Positions 1 through 7,184 of a DNA stretch of 37,525 bases are shown one piece after another; positions within the stretch are counted from its first letter, which is position 1, and every line of letters starts with the position of its first letter. The DNA comes from a virus. The notes beneath the pieces were generated by a model. That model was not told the DNA's origin and made no database searches. It saw only the letters and a list, made by a program, of their open reading frames with translations. The stretch lies in IMG/VR virus record IMGVR_UViG_3300025030_000270, positions 1 through 37,525 of that record, one strand, 5' to 3'. Made by a program: the position numbers and the translations under genes.

Positions 1-69
1 CTGACCGGCATCACCTGTCAGGAGGCTAGAGCTTAGACAGTTAAACCATTGAAAAGATTCGGGATCGAA

Positions 70-127
70 TTGGGGAAGTATGTGAAATCTTGGGGGAAAC
101 TTGGGTAAGCCTTGGAGGAGGGGGAAA
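70..127. repeat. G-tract array with TTGG steps near the left end
   Basis: Four steps beginning TTGG start at about 70, 90, 101 and 112. Each is followed by a run of G (GGGG, GGGGG, GGG, GGAGGAGGGGG). The last three are spaced 11 bp apart, about one helical turn. No gene is seen in 1-343. The array lies outside the transposase-type boxes and could be host sequence, a protein-binding region or a G-quadruplex former; none of these is shown. Confidence 0.4.
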
Positions 128-146
128 CGGGCTATTTCGCGGTCGC

Positions 147-233
147 TTAGGCAGTGGGGTTGAGAACGTTAAAAAATGGCGCGCGCTTTGGCAGTAGAAA
201 TGCGGAGAAAGTTTAGCGTTCGGTTTGGCAGTA
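147..233 (+). repeat. Left-end transposase-type boxes (three direct copies)
   Basis: Three direct copies of a TTTGGCAGT-like box lie at 147-155 (TTAGGCAGT), 187-195 (TTTGGCAGT, extended to TTGGCAGTAGAAA at 188-200) and 224-232 (TTTGGCAGT within TTCGGTTTGGCAGTA, 219-233). The extended forms recur almost exactly near the right end at 37260-37278, and inverted boxes close the extreme right. Repeated sites at both ends match the known arrangement of MuA-family binding sites, so these are probably the left attachment sites of the transposase. The exact end (a 5'-TG) is not determined. Confidence 0.65.
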
Positions 234-343
234 TGTGCGGCTGTAATTGTATAGTGGTTACATTAATGTTGTTGATCTAATTGCCGTTTAATGTATTTTA
301 CAAAAGTAGCAGGTTAATAGCCAGTAGGGAGGAGGGAAGTCCT

Positions 344-985
344 GTGGAACTAAAAAGTTTTGCATCACTGCCGGAGCAGCTACAGGTGATCCTAGTATCT
401 GGGTACCTGGGCTACTCGATAGCTTATGCTGGCTATCGCGGCAAAGAAAGAAAAGACCAATTGTTTTACGGGATCCTCGCGTTTGGCATCTTCGGATACA
501 TCTTCTGGGACGCCACCAGACAGTTTTATGATTCTTTTTTGATCCCTGGCCTAGGTTCGTTGCTGACTTCAGTGCTGGCAGCAATCTTTTGGAGAAAATA
601 TGGGCGGAACTGGTTTAATCGCTTGATGCACCGAGCTGCCATTTCCAATGAAGATGGAATTGATACAGTTTGGAACCGACTCATTCAAGATACAGGTATC
701 TGCCCGACTCAAGTAACAGTTTTCCTAAATGATGGTAGCTTGCTAGAGTGTGACGATGTGGAGTTGTTCGTGAACGCGCCAATTCCATTATTTTACACTG
801 ATTCAGAAGGCAACATTGCACTATACGTCACCAATAGAAAGACGACTGCTGGTGATGAGGTAAGGGCCTCGCATTTACAAGACCCTTACTATGGTGATCG
901 GATAACCTACGTGCCTAAAAGCCAGATTTCTCACGTGAACTTCAGGTTCAAGAAAAGGGGCGCTACTCGTGCCCAGGAGGCTTAG
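344..985 (+). CDS. Predicted membrane protein of unknown function (left-end cargo)
   Basis: The protein has 213 aa from GTG 344, which follows a strong GGGAGGAGGG ribosome site at 328-337. A TTG 63 bases upstream in the same frame has no such site. Three hydrophobic segments (about residues 13-30, 40-56 and 66-83) are followed by a soluble C-terminal half ending in basic residues. The topology recalls DUF6338-type proteins, but I do not recognise the family with confidence. It sits between the end repeats and the repressor, where Mu itself has no gene. Its base composition is more AT-rich than the structural genes. The position fits a lysogen-expressed cargo gene, for example superinfection exclusion, but no function can be read from the sequence. 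Confidence 0.72.
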   Translation: MELKSFASLPEQLQVILVSGYLGYSIAYAGYRGKERKDQLFYGILAFGIFGYIFWDATRQFYDSFLIPGLGSLLTSVLAAIFWRKYGRNWFNRLMHRAAISNEDGIDTVWNRLIQDTGICPTQVTVFLNDGSLLECDDVELFVNAPIPLFYTDSEGNIALYVTNRKTTAGDEVRASHLQDPYYGDRITYVPKSQISHVNFRFKKRGATRAQEA

Positions 986-1148
986 GCGGCCGTGACCCAG
1001 TCTCAGTTGTGTGTCCGGGGCTTGCGCCTGGCTGAACTCCGCCTTGAATATTCGTGGTTATCGTGTCAGCCTGCGGAGTTATCCCTCTGATGCCATCATA
1101 CTGCGGCTGCTGCCCATTCCTGCCAATGTCATACTGATCTCTTGCCAT
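963..1148 (-). CDS. Small hypothetical protein downstream of the repressor
   Basis: A 61-aa Gln/Gly/Pro-rich frame starts at 1148 behind a purine-rich AAGGGGGG site, 60 bp after the repressor gene on the same strand. It overlaps the 3' end of the membrane-protein gene tail to tail by 23 bp. It has no recognisable domain and may be spurious. If real it would be co-transcribed with the repressor in the lysogen. Confidence 0.3.
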   Translation of the reverse strand: MARDQYDIGRNGQQPQYDGIRGITPQADTITTNIQGGVQPGASPGHTTETGSRPPKPPGHE

Positions 1149-1208
1149 TCTTCCCCCCTTAAGGTCGCACCAATTTACCTCACCATCTGCCGGACCATCC
1201 GGCTGGAT

Positions 1209-1937
1209 TTAAAGCATCTGTATAGCCCATTTAACGCGGCCCTGGATGAAGTGCTGGTCGTCTACTTCGTCCAGGGCTACCTCGATGTCTTCGCTGCGGA
1301 ACTCTTCGTTGTCCGAGCGCAACTGTATTCTCTTCCTGTTTAAGTATAGCCGCTTGATGACGGTGCCCTGGTACGGCAGCCAAACGGCGAAGAGCTCGCC
1401 GTTGACTACCTGCCGATCCGCGCGGTCAACTCCCACCACGGCCCCATCCCTCAGGGTGGTCTCCATGCTGCGCCCTCTGACTTTGACCGGGATGATCGAC
1501 TTTTTATAGAAGGACCTGGGGATGACGATCTCCTCGATCGGCTCGGAGGGTATGAACTCGTAAGGCGCGCCGGCCCCGCCGGTGACGTAGACCTGCATCA
1601 CCACGACCTCGTCCGGGTTAAACGGCAACAACCCCGTTTCCTTCTCGCAGCCTGCAGCAGCTCCCCCCAGGCTCAGATCCCTCGTTGCTTTCGGCGCGCC
1701 CTGGACGACCTCCCGAAACATTTCCCCTTCGCCCCTCGTGAGCCAATCGTAACTCAATCCTCTACATTTAGTAAGAATCGCATCGATGTCGCCAATGCTA
1801 TTTCTTGTTTTCCAAGCGTTGAGAGTGCCCTCCTTTATATCTAAAAAGGCTGCAAGTTCTCTGTAAGTCTTTAGATTGTAATGTTTTTTGAGGTCGTCGA
1901 AGATGGATGCTACGGTATGTAGTTTTTTATCTTGCAT
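1209..1937 (-). CDS. CI-type phage repressor with S24 (LexA-like) autoprotease domain
   Basis: This 242-aa protein has an N-terminal helix-turn-helix domain of the phage CI type (about residues 8-68, ending YDWLTRGEG). Its C-terminal half is a LexA/S24 peptidase fold. The serine lies in RGRSM (Ser157), the lysine in GTVIKRLY (Lys195), and a probable Ala-Gly self-cleavage site is in GGAGAP (Ala122-Gly123). In this family RecA-stimulated self-cleavage inactivates the repressor, so the prophage is probably DNA-damage inducible, unlike Mu with its non-cleavable c repressor. It is transcribed leftward from the switch at 1932-1996 and should hold the early promoter off in the lysogen. Confidence 0.93.
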   Translation of the reverse strand: MQDKKLHTVASIFDDLKKHYNLKTYRELAAFLDIKEGTLNAWKTRNSIGDIDAILTKCRGLSYDWLTRGEGEMFREVVQGAPKATRDLSLGGAAAGCEKETGLLPFNPDEVVVMQVYVTGGAGAPYEFIPSEPIEEIVIPRSFYKKSIIPVKVRGRSMETTLRDGAVVGVDRADRQVVNGELFAVWLPYQGTVIKRLYLNRKRIQLRSDNEEFRSEDIEVALDEVDDQHFIQGRVKWAIQML

Positions 1938-1996
1938 TATGTAGAATTCCCGGTTATAAACTTAACTATCTTGTTGAACAAACAAAGGAGGCAGTC
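1932..1996. promoter_or_regulatory. Divergent overlapping promoters and operator (lysis/lysogeny switch)
   Basis: On the plus strand, TTGCAT (1932-1937), a 17-bp spacer and TATAAA (1955-1960) form a sigma70-type early promoter reading toward 1997. On the minus strand, TTGTTC (complement of 1976-1981), a 17-bp spacer and TATAAC (complement of 1953-1958) read toward the repressor start at 1937. The two -10 boxes overlap, so the promoters should exclude each other. A perfect palindrome TTGTTgAACAA (1971-1981) covers the repressor -35 and lies just downstream of the early start site. It is a good operator candidate. Confidence 0.65.
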
Positions 1997-2167
1997 ATGA
2001 AGATATCCCGCCGGCTAAAAATGAGACTGATGAAACTGAAAGAGGATCGGGCCAGATCACGCACACGTGCCCGTGCAATTACCATGGCTTCTCTGGAGGC
2101 TCTGGGGGCTGCACGCGCCGCTCGGAGATCCGAACGCGTAGCATATCTAATGTCGCAACAGTCATGA
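1997..2167 (+). CDS. Small arginine-rich protein, first gene of the early transcript
   Basis: The 56-aa product starts at ATG 1997 behind an AAAGGAGG site. It is very basic (many Arg, mostly helical heptads rich in Arg/Ala/Leu) and lacks a recognisable helix-turn-helix. It is the first gene downstream of the early promoter, the position held by ner in Mu, and could bind nucleic acid, but this is inference from charge and place. Its stop overlaps the stop region of the convergent minus-strand gene by six bases. Confidence 0.6.
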   Translation: MKISRRLKMRLMKLKEDRARSRTRARAITMASLEALGAARAARRSERVAYLMSQQS

Positions 2168-2578
2168 AAAGGGGCTCTCGCCGTCAAACGGCCATTCCTG
2201 GAATTCACCCAAAAGAACCTTGTTGTACGCGTCCCCAGCAATCGAGGCCATCAGGCGATAACTGCCACCCGGTTCAAGCGGGCTCTCCGCAACTACCTGT
2301 AAAAGGATCTGTGCCTGGTTCACATGCTGGTGGGCGGCAAGAACCAGCCGCCCCCGAAAACTCGGGTCCTTCCATTTTTTCTTTGCGTTCCGAGCGGATG
2401 GAGCAGCTTCGACAAAAGAGGAAATCTCTACAGCGTTATTGGAAACCCAGTCATACCATGCTCCCATTGACATCCCTGACAAGTCCTGATGCAGAGCAGC
2501 GATCTCTGCTTTGGTTATGGATTCACGGAGTTCGTTAAGAAAGCCGCTGCAAGCGGAAACATAATTGAACAGGCTCAT
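2162..2578 (-). CDS. Hypothetical protein, minus strand inside the early region
   Basis: A 138-aa frame starts at ATG 2578 behind GGAGGG. A TTG 12 bases upstream is the alternative. The protein is mixed alpha-helical with Trp- and Lys-rich central segments and no family I recognise. It opposes the early operon: it is convergent with the 56-aa gene (stop codons overlap) and divergent from the Ner-like gene. A leftward gene here would be expressed separately from the lytic transcript, probably in the lysogen. Its amino-acid composition looks like a genuine protein and nothing codes on the opposite strand. Confidence 0.6.
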   Translation of the reverse strand: MSLFNYVSACSGFLNELRESITKAEIAALHQDLSGMSMGAWYDWVSNNAVEISSFVEAAPSARNAKKKWKDPSFRGRLVLAAHQHVNQAQILLQVVAESPLEPGGSYRLMASIAGDAYNKVLLGEFQEWPFDGESPFS

Positions 2579-2633
2579 CACGCCCTCCAAGGGTAAACAT
2601 AACTATAAGTTCAAATTGAGCGGAGATTAACAA

Positions 2634-2813
2634 ATGGAACCCAACAAGGCAACAGAAATCAGAAAGGCCCTCCTGGACCTGGGCATTACCCAGGCGCAGA
2701 TAGCCCGCGAGCTCGGCATCCACATAGCGAGCGTGAACGGCGTCATTCACGGCAGATACAAGAGTCGGCGGGTGACGGAGTACGTCGAGAAGCTGATCAA
2801 AAAGGCGGCCTGA
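2634..2813 (+). CDS. Ner/Cro-like helix-turn-helix DNA-binding protein
   Basis: This 59-aa protein starts at ATG 2634 after a GCGGAGA site. Residues about 10-45 form a compact helix-turn-helix (TQAQIARELGI followed by SVNGVIHGR), and the C-terminus is basic. Size, place immediately before the transposase gene and fold type match the Ner class of early regulators in Mu-like phages, which turn down early and repressor transcription. The CTAACGGACA array begins two bases after its stop codon and is the likely binding target. That link is inferred from position. Confidence 0.75.
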   Translation: MEPNKATEIRKALLDLGITQAQIARELGIHIASVNGVIHGRYKSRRVTEYVEKLIKKAA

Positions 2814-2814
2814 A

Positions 2815-2949
2815 GTTGTCCGTTAGATTGCAAGCCTAACGGACAACTCTAACGGACAGAGCAAAGACTAACGGACAAATTGTAATTAACTGAATTGAAG
2901 AGGGTTTTTCAAATGGACGGATGGCTGAGCATAAAAGACCTAACGGACA
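2815..2949. promoter_or_regulatory. CTAACGGACA operator array
   Basis: A 10-bp motif CTAACGGACA occurs four times direct, at 2836-2845, 2849-2858, 2868-2877 and 2940-2949. One inverted copy is extended to GTTGTCCGTTAG at 2815-2826, which forms a 12-bp inverted repeat with 2836-2847. The last copy lies inside the transposase gene, encoding part of Asp-Leu-Thr-Asp. Such an array between an HTH gene and the transposase is probably an operator, or the counterpart of the Mu internal enhancer bound by the MuA N-terminal domain. Confidence 0.7.
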
Positions 2950-5171
2950 TCTTTTCCTCAAAAGAAGACTCCATTTTGAAGTCCATTCAGCGCGGGAAAA
3001 AGTTCACCAAAACCCGCCAAATTGACGGGCAGGGGAAGGGTCGTGGCGGCCAAATCTGGCAGGTCCACATCACCGATCCGGCCATCCCGGCGGAGCACCG
3101 CGCGGCCTTCCTGCACGCGCTGGAAGTACCGGCAAATGATGCCGCAAACCTCACTTGGGTCAAGCCGGAAAGTCTGCCCGCCATCGTCACCCAGGGCCAG
3201 CTCCCGGCCCTCACCGAGCTCAAGAAGTACCAGGTCCAGACCATGGACGCCCGCATCTACTTCATGCGCATCATCGAGCGTGCGGGCCGGGCCGGCATCG
3301 GCGTCAACAAGGCGATCGAGACCATCGTGGGCCAAGCCCAGGACGGCACTCTCCCCGAGGACGCGGCCCGCATGATACCGCTGGCCAACGCCCGCGCCGG
3401 TGCGGAGCGCACCCTCTCCTCAAACGGCATGATGAAATGGTGGAGCGCCTGGCAGAAGTCCGGCCACAACCCCGTGGCCCTCGCCCCCAAGGATACCGAG
3501 AAGCTGCCGCAGAAGGTGCTCACGGAGTGGGTGCGCGACTATGACGGCAAGGCCAAGGCGCTCATGCTCGCCCCCGGCGTCCCCGCTTGGCTGCCGTACT
3601 TCCTGGACGAATACCGGCAGCCGCAAAAGCCCTCCATGGCCCTGGCCTGCCGCAGGCTCAAGCGCCGCCTCCCGGCCGGCTGCCCGGTCCCGTCCTACGA
3701 CCAGATCGACAGGATCTGCAAGAAGATCCCTGCGATCTACCTGGAGAAAGGCCGCCTGACCGGCGCTGAATACAAGGCGATCCAGGGCTACGCCGAGCGC
3801 GACGCCTCCCATTTTGAGCCGATGACCTTATGCCAGATCGACGGCCACTCCTTCAAGGCCTACACGGCGCACCCGACCACCGGCGCGCACTTTCACCCCG
3901 AGGTATGCGGCGTCATCTGCCTCACCACCAAGGCCATAGTCGGCTGGTCCGCAGGGCTCGCCGAGAGCTGGCGCACGGTGGCCGACGCCTTCCGGCACGC
4001 CTGCACGGTGAACGATAAAAAGCCCTGGGGCGGCGTGATAGCGATCCTGGAGGCAGACCGGGGCGCCGGCAACATGGCCAAGGTGAACAGCGATGAGTTT
4101 TTCGGGATCTTCTCCCGGGTCGGCACCACCTTCGTCCCCCCGGAGCGCGGCGGCAACCCCCAGGGGCACGGTGGCGTAGAGCGCAGCAACCAGTCGGTCT
4201 GGATCCGCGCAGCCAAGGACTTGCCGACCTACACCGGCAAGGACATGGACCGGGTGGTAAGGAAGAAGATCTACACCCGGCTGGAGCGCGACCTAAAGAA
4301 GGTGCAGCGCGAGGGGCGGCTGGGACTGGTGGAAAAGACCTCCGAGCTGTTGCTCTCCTGGAAGGAGTTTCTGGATTTTCTGGAGCACTGGGTGATCGAC
4401 TACAACAACACCCCGCACCGCGCGCTTGACAAGATAACGGCACCTCCGCCGGGAGAGCCCGACGGCAAGCCGGTGCGCCGTCACATGACCCCCTTCGAAG
4501 CATACGCCCGGGCTGTGGCCGACGGCTGGAAGCCAGTGGTCTACGAGGACGACATGCTGGGGCACCTCATGATGCCGCACGAGCGGATCAAGGTGGCGCG
4601 GGAGAAATTCACCCTGTTCGGCAACTCCTACCATGCTTACGAGCTCTGTCAGCGGCACGGTGAAGAAATGATCGCCGCATATGACATCCACGACGCATCG
4701 AAGGTCTGGGTGCTCGACCTGGAAGAGCGCCTGGTATGCATGGCCAAGTGGAACGGCAGCAAGAGGGACGCACAGCCGGTTTCGAAGGTTCAAAAGGCGA
4801 TCACGGACCGCCAAGCGCGCCGCGTAAAGAACAAGGAACGCGATCTTGAGTTGATCCGCGCCGAGGCGAATCCTCCCATCGAGGTGGCCGTGCAGCGCGA
4901 GCTTCCGCAGGATGTCATCGACTTCGAACAGAGACAGAAAGAGAGGCAGGCGGAGAGGGTGCAGGCCAGAGCCGGCAAGCGCTTCTTCGCCGACTGCCAC
5001 GAGCTCGCCGAGGACATCCTGCAGCGCCAAAAGGCTCAGCAGCCGGTAGGCGAATACGAGGCCAGTTGGATAGCCGATTACCAGAAATCAGCCCAGAGCG
5101 CGCGGCGCGTAGGGCTATACCTGACCGATCCGGACTGCGCCGGAAGGTTTCAGCAGGCGCAGGCCCAATAA
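2913..5171 (+). CDS. MuA-type DDE transposase
   Basis: The protein has 752 aa from ATG 2913 (GAAGAGG upstream); a TTG at 2895 in frame is less likely. Residues 1-60 are the winged-helix Mu DNA-binding domain (starting MDGWLSIKDL), followed by helical end-binding domains. The RNase H-like catalytic core carries Asp310 (in CQIDGHSF), Asp382 (in LEADRGAGN) and Glu423 (in GHGGVERSN), all three DDE residues. A basic C-terminal region follows, the part that in Mu contacts MuB and ClpX. The protein cuts the prophage ends and joins them to target DNA during integration and replicative transposition. Length is close to the roughly 660 aa of MuA, somewhat longer. Confidence 0.96.
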   Translation: MDGWLSIKDLTDIFSSKEDSILKSIQRGKKFTKTRQIDGQGKGRGGQIWQVHITDPAIPAEHRAAFLHALEVPANDAANLTWVKPESLPAIVTQGQLPALTELKKYQVQTMDARIYFMRIIERAGRAGIGVNKAIETIVGQAQDGTLPEDAARMIPLANARAGAERTLSSNGMMKWWSAWQKSGHNPVALAPKDTEKLPQKVLTEWVRDYDGKAKALMLAPGVPAWLPYFLDEYRQPQKPSMALACRRLKRRLPAGCPVPSYDQIDRICKKIPAIYLEKGRLTGAEYKAIQGYAERDASHFEPMTLCQIDGHSFKAYTAHPTTGAHFHPEVCGVICLTTKAIVGWSAGLAESWRTVADAFRHACTVNDKKPWGGVIAILEADRGAGNMAKVNSDEFFGIFSRVGTTFVPPERGGNPQGHGGVERSNQSVWIRAAKDLPTYTGKDMDRVVRKKIYTRLERDLKKVQREGRLGLVEKTSELLLSWKEFLDFLEHWVIDYNNTPHRALDKITAPPPGEPDGKPVRRHMTPFEAYARAVADGWKPVVYEDDMLGHLMMPHERIKVAREKFTLFGNSYHAYELCQRHGEEMIAAYDIHDASKVWVLDLEERLVCMAKWNGSKRDAQPVSKVQKAITDRQARRVKNKERDLELIRAEANPPIEVAVQRELPQDVIDFEQRQKERQAERVQARAGKRFFADCHELAEDILQRQKAQQPVGEYEASWIADYQKSAQSARRVGLYLTDPDCAGRFQQAQAQ

Positions 5172-5203
5172 AAAAACCGCCTCGGTGAACGCACACCGGG
5201 CGG
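5170..5203 (-). terminator. Minus-strand intrinsic terminator after the transposase gene
   Basis: Stem 5177-5187 pairs with 5194-5203 (10 bp with one bulged C), and the bases 5' of it on the plus strand are an A7 run. Read on the minus strand this is a GC stem followed by a U tract. On the plus strand there is no U tract, so it should not stop the early operon. A small 6-bp inverted repeat (5213-5218/5222-5227) follows. Confidence 0.55.
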
Positions 5204-5255
5204 CTTACTGCACCATGCAGAGCATGGTCATCAAATCCAAGGGGGACAATAACAA

Positions 5256-5996
5256 ATGATACACAAAACGGCAATGACAAAGGACATGAGGCGCTTCATC
5301 CAGTCCATCGACGACCTGCTGAACCGCCCGAGCGGGACCGAAGGGCAGGGGCTCCTCTGGGGGCATCCCGGCCTCGGCAAGACCACGGCGGTAGCTTACG
5401 CCGTGAACCAGTACGACGGCATCTTTGTCCGCGCCCTGGGCTGCTGGACCGTCACCGCCATGCTCGGCGACCTCTGCCGCGAGCTGGGCGGCAAGCGCCT
5501 TTGCCGTCGCTCCGACATGGTCGAGTTCATTGTCGCCGAACTCTCCAAGCCCGGCACCGCGCCGCGCCCCATCTTCATCGACGAGGCCGACTACTGCTTC
5601 CGGAAGTTCGAGATGGTCGACAGCTTGCGCGACATCTATGACCTCTCCAAATGCCCCATCATCATGATCGGCATGGAGGATATCGCCCGCCAGATCAAGA
5701 CCAACGAGCGCGTGGCCAGGCGCATCACCCAGTGGGTCGAGTTCAAGGGGCTCGACCTGTCCGACACGGACCTGGTAGCCGCCGAATGCTGCGAGGTGAA
5801 GCTCTCCAGCGACCTGCTGGAGTACCTGCACAAGGAGACCGGGGCCAACATCGGCCGCATCATCATCGGCCTCACCCGCATCGAGAAGTTCGCCAAGGCC
5901 AACGGCCTCGCCACCATCACCGGCGCGGAGTGGGGCAGCCAGCCGCTGTACTTCGATCAGCCCACCTTTGCCGGCAAAGGCCGGCGCAACTCATGA
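5256..5996 (+). CDS. MuB-type AAA+ ATPase, target-DNA activator
   Basis: This 246-aa AAA+ protein has Walker A GHPGLGKTT (residues 36-44), Walker B IFIDEAD (106-112) and a sensor-1-like segment IIMIGMED. It directly follows the transposase gene. In Mu the B protein binds DNA and ATP, selects target sites and stimulates MuA; the same role is expected here. It lacks the long N-terminal HTH extension of Mu B (312 aa), so it is a short form as seen in other transposable phages. Start ATG 5256 is preceded by AAGGGGG. It overlaps the next gene by four bases, indicating coupled translation. Confidence 0.93.
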   Translation: MIHKTAMTKDMRRFIQSIDDLLNRPSGTEGQGLLWGHPGLGKTTAVAYAVNQYDGIFVRALGCWTVTAMLGDLCRELGGKRLCRRSDMVEFIVAELSKPGTAPRPIFIDEADYCFRKFEMVDSLRDIYDLSKCPIIMIGMEDIARQIKTNERVARRITQWVEFKGLDLSDTDLVAAECCEVKLSSDLLEYLHKETGANIGRIIIGLTRIEKFAKANGLATITGAEWGSQPLYFDQPTFAGKGRRNS

Positions 5997-6571
5997 CAAG
6001 GGCGAGACCCGCCAAGAAGGCGACCGCACTGATGCACCAGAGCGCCTGGAGAAGCATGCGCATCCTGAAACAGTGGTCGGTTCCCGGCATCGTCTGCACC
6101 ATCCCAGGCGCAAACTTCAACACCGTCGCCAAGTTCGTCGCCTCGCTGGAGCGGCATGCGATGGTCGAGAAAATCGCCGGCCATGTGCGGGGCAGGGTAG
6201 GGGAGCATCAGCTCTACCGGCTCTACCCCAAGATCGCCAATGATCCGACCTACCCGCAGGTCTGCGGCCTTTGCGACCAGATTATTAGTGCCAAAGTCTG
6301 CGATCCTGCCGTTAAAGAGAGAAACAAAGAAGAAGAGAGACAGAGAGGCAAAGAGACAAAGACAGAGGCGAGAATGGCGGCCGCCGCCGCGAGCTTCGCA
6401 GGCCCTGAGATCTCCATGAGCGAGATAGAAGCGGCAGAGCAGGACTTTTACCAGACTGGAAAAAGGGCGCCTCTGCCCCCCTTCAATGCCGACGATTACC
6501 CCAGTACCGGGTGGCACGTCGTGCCGGAACAGCTGAAACGCCGCCTGGGAGGTGCCAATGACGCAACCTGA
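5993..6571 (+). CDS. Hypothetical protein with winged-helix-like N-terminus and Cys pair
   Basis: The product has 192 aa from ATG 5993, which overlaps the stop of the ATPase gene. Residues about 18-80 are helical with a wing-like end and resemble a winged-helix DNA-binding domain. Cys91-x2-Cys94 and Cys103 may bind a metal. Residues 107-127 are a run of Lys/Glu/Arg, and the C-terminal third is acidic and Pro-rich. I do not recognise the family. Its position in the early operon with transposition genes suggests a DNA-linked role. Confidence 0.75.
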   Translation: MTRARPAKKATALMHQSAWRSMRILKQWSVPGIVCTIPGANFNTVAKFVASLERHAMVEKIAGHVRGRVGEHQLYRLYPKIANDPTYPQVCGLCDQIISAKVCDPAVKERNKEEERQRGKETKTEARMAAAAASFAGPEISMSEIEAAEQDFYQTGKRAPLPPFNADDYPSTGWHVVPEQLKRRLGGANDAT

Positions 6572-6869
6572 CCGCCTGGAACTATTGCGTGCCAAGTGCC
6601 AGGAGATGAGCCAGGCCGAGGTGGCCCGGCGGCTGGATTACTCGCCGTCCGCCATCAACCAGGTGCTCAAGGGGAGTTACCAGGGCGACCTGACCAACCT
6701 GCTCACCCGAGTAGAGGAAATCTTCGGCCAGTCCACCGTCGTATGCCCGGTGGTGGGAGAAATCACCCTGGGCAAGTGCGCCGAGCACCGCAAGCGCCCC
6801 TTTGCCGCCACCAACCCAACCAGAGTCGAGCTGTTCCGGCGCTGCCACAAATGCGGAGGTAAACCATGA
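6558..6869 (+). CDS. Helix-turn-helix protein with C-terminal Cys cluster
   Basis: The product has 103 aa from ATG 6558 (GGGAGG site); the GTG two codons earlier overlaps that site. Residues 16-38 form an XRE-like helix-turn-helix (SQAEVARRLDYSPSAINQVL). Four cysteines (63, 74, 96, 99) in the C-terminal half look like a zinc-binding knuckle ending CHKCGG. It overlaps both neighbours (14 bases with the upstream gene, four with the next), so it is part of a tightly coupled early operon. It is probably a small DNA-binding regulator; the target is unknown. Confidence 0.8.
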   Translation: MTQPDRLELLRAKCQEMSQAEVARRLDYSPSAINQVLKGSYQGDLTNLLTRVEEIFGQSTVVCPVVGEITLGKCAEHRKRPFAATNPTRVELFRRCHKCGGKP

Positions 6870-6988
6870 CATTCACAGTCTGGTATCTACCCGTAGTTTT
6901 CATCGTCGGGTTCTACTCCGGCATGTTCTTCGTCACCTGCGGGCAGTTCATAACGCAGGCCTGGTTAAACAAGCAAGGACACTTTTAA
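6866..6988 (+). CDS. Small single-span membrane protein
   Basis: This 40-aa frame starts at ATG 6866, overlapping the previous stop (ATGA), with CGGAGGT upstream. Residues 4-27 are strongly hydrophobic and aromatic, enough for one membrane span, followed by a short polar tail. There is no family match from memory. Coupling and a good ribosome site support expression. Confidence 0.6.
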   Translation: MTFTVWYLPVVFIVGFYSGMFFVTCGQFITQAWLNKQGHF

Positions 6989-7000
6989 GGGGACAACGCC

Positions 7001-7171
7001 ATGTTTAAAGGGACCGTTAAACGCATCTTCAAGTGGGTTTCATGCCGGAAGTACCGCCAATCCCGGAAGCTCAGCGACTACCGCGCCACCAATCTGGCGG
7101 TCAAGCTGACCCTCTCCGGCTCGCTCACCCCGTATAGGGCAATCTCAAGCTACAGCCGCACAGGCAACTGA
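7001..7171 (+). CDS. Small basic hypothetical protein
   Basis: This 56-aa frame starts at ATG 7001 behind AAGGGGAC, 12 bp after the previous gene. It is rich in Lys, Arg, Ser and Tyr with no recognisable domain. It is kept because it fills the operon between two well-supported genes with a plausible ribosome site. Confidence 0.5.
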   Translation: MFKGTVKRIFKWVSCRKYRQSRKLSDYRATNLAVKLTLSGSLTPYRAISSYSRTGN

Positions 7172-7184
7172 AAGGAGCATCACC

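Noticed and set aside
1011-1343. Plus-strand frame crossing the end of the repressor gene
   Set aside because: It overlaps the well-supported repressor on the other strand, lacks a ribosome site and has no domain.
2834-2840. GCCTAAC as a further attC-like arm
   Set aside because: It is part of the CTAACGGACA operator array, and shows that these 7-mers also occur by chance. The GTTAGGC at 20993-20999 is likewise an isolated match at the end of a structural gene.
4293-5030. Minus-strand frame opposite the transposase
   Set aside because: Shadow of the transposase gene; no ribosome site or neighbouring minus-strand operon.
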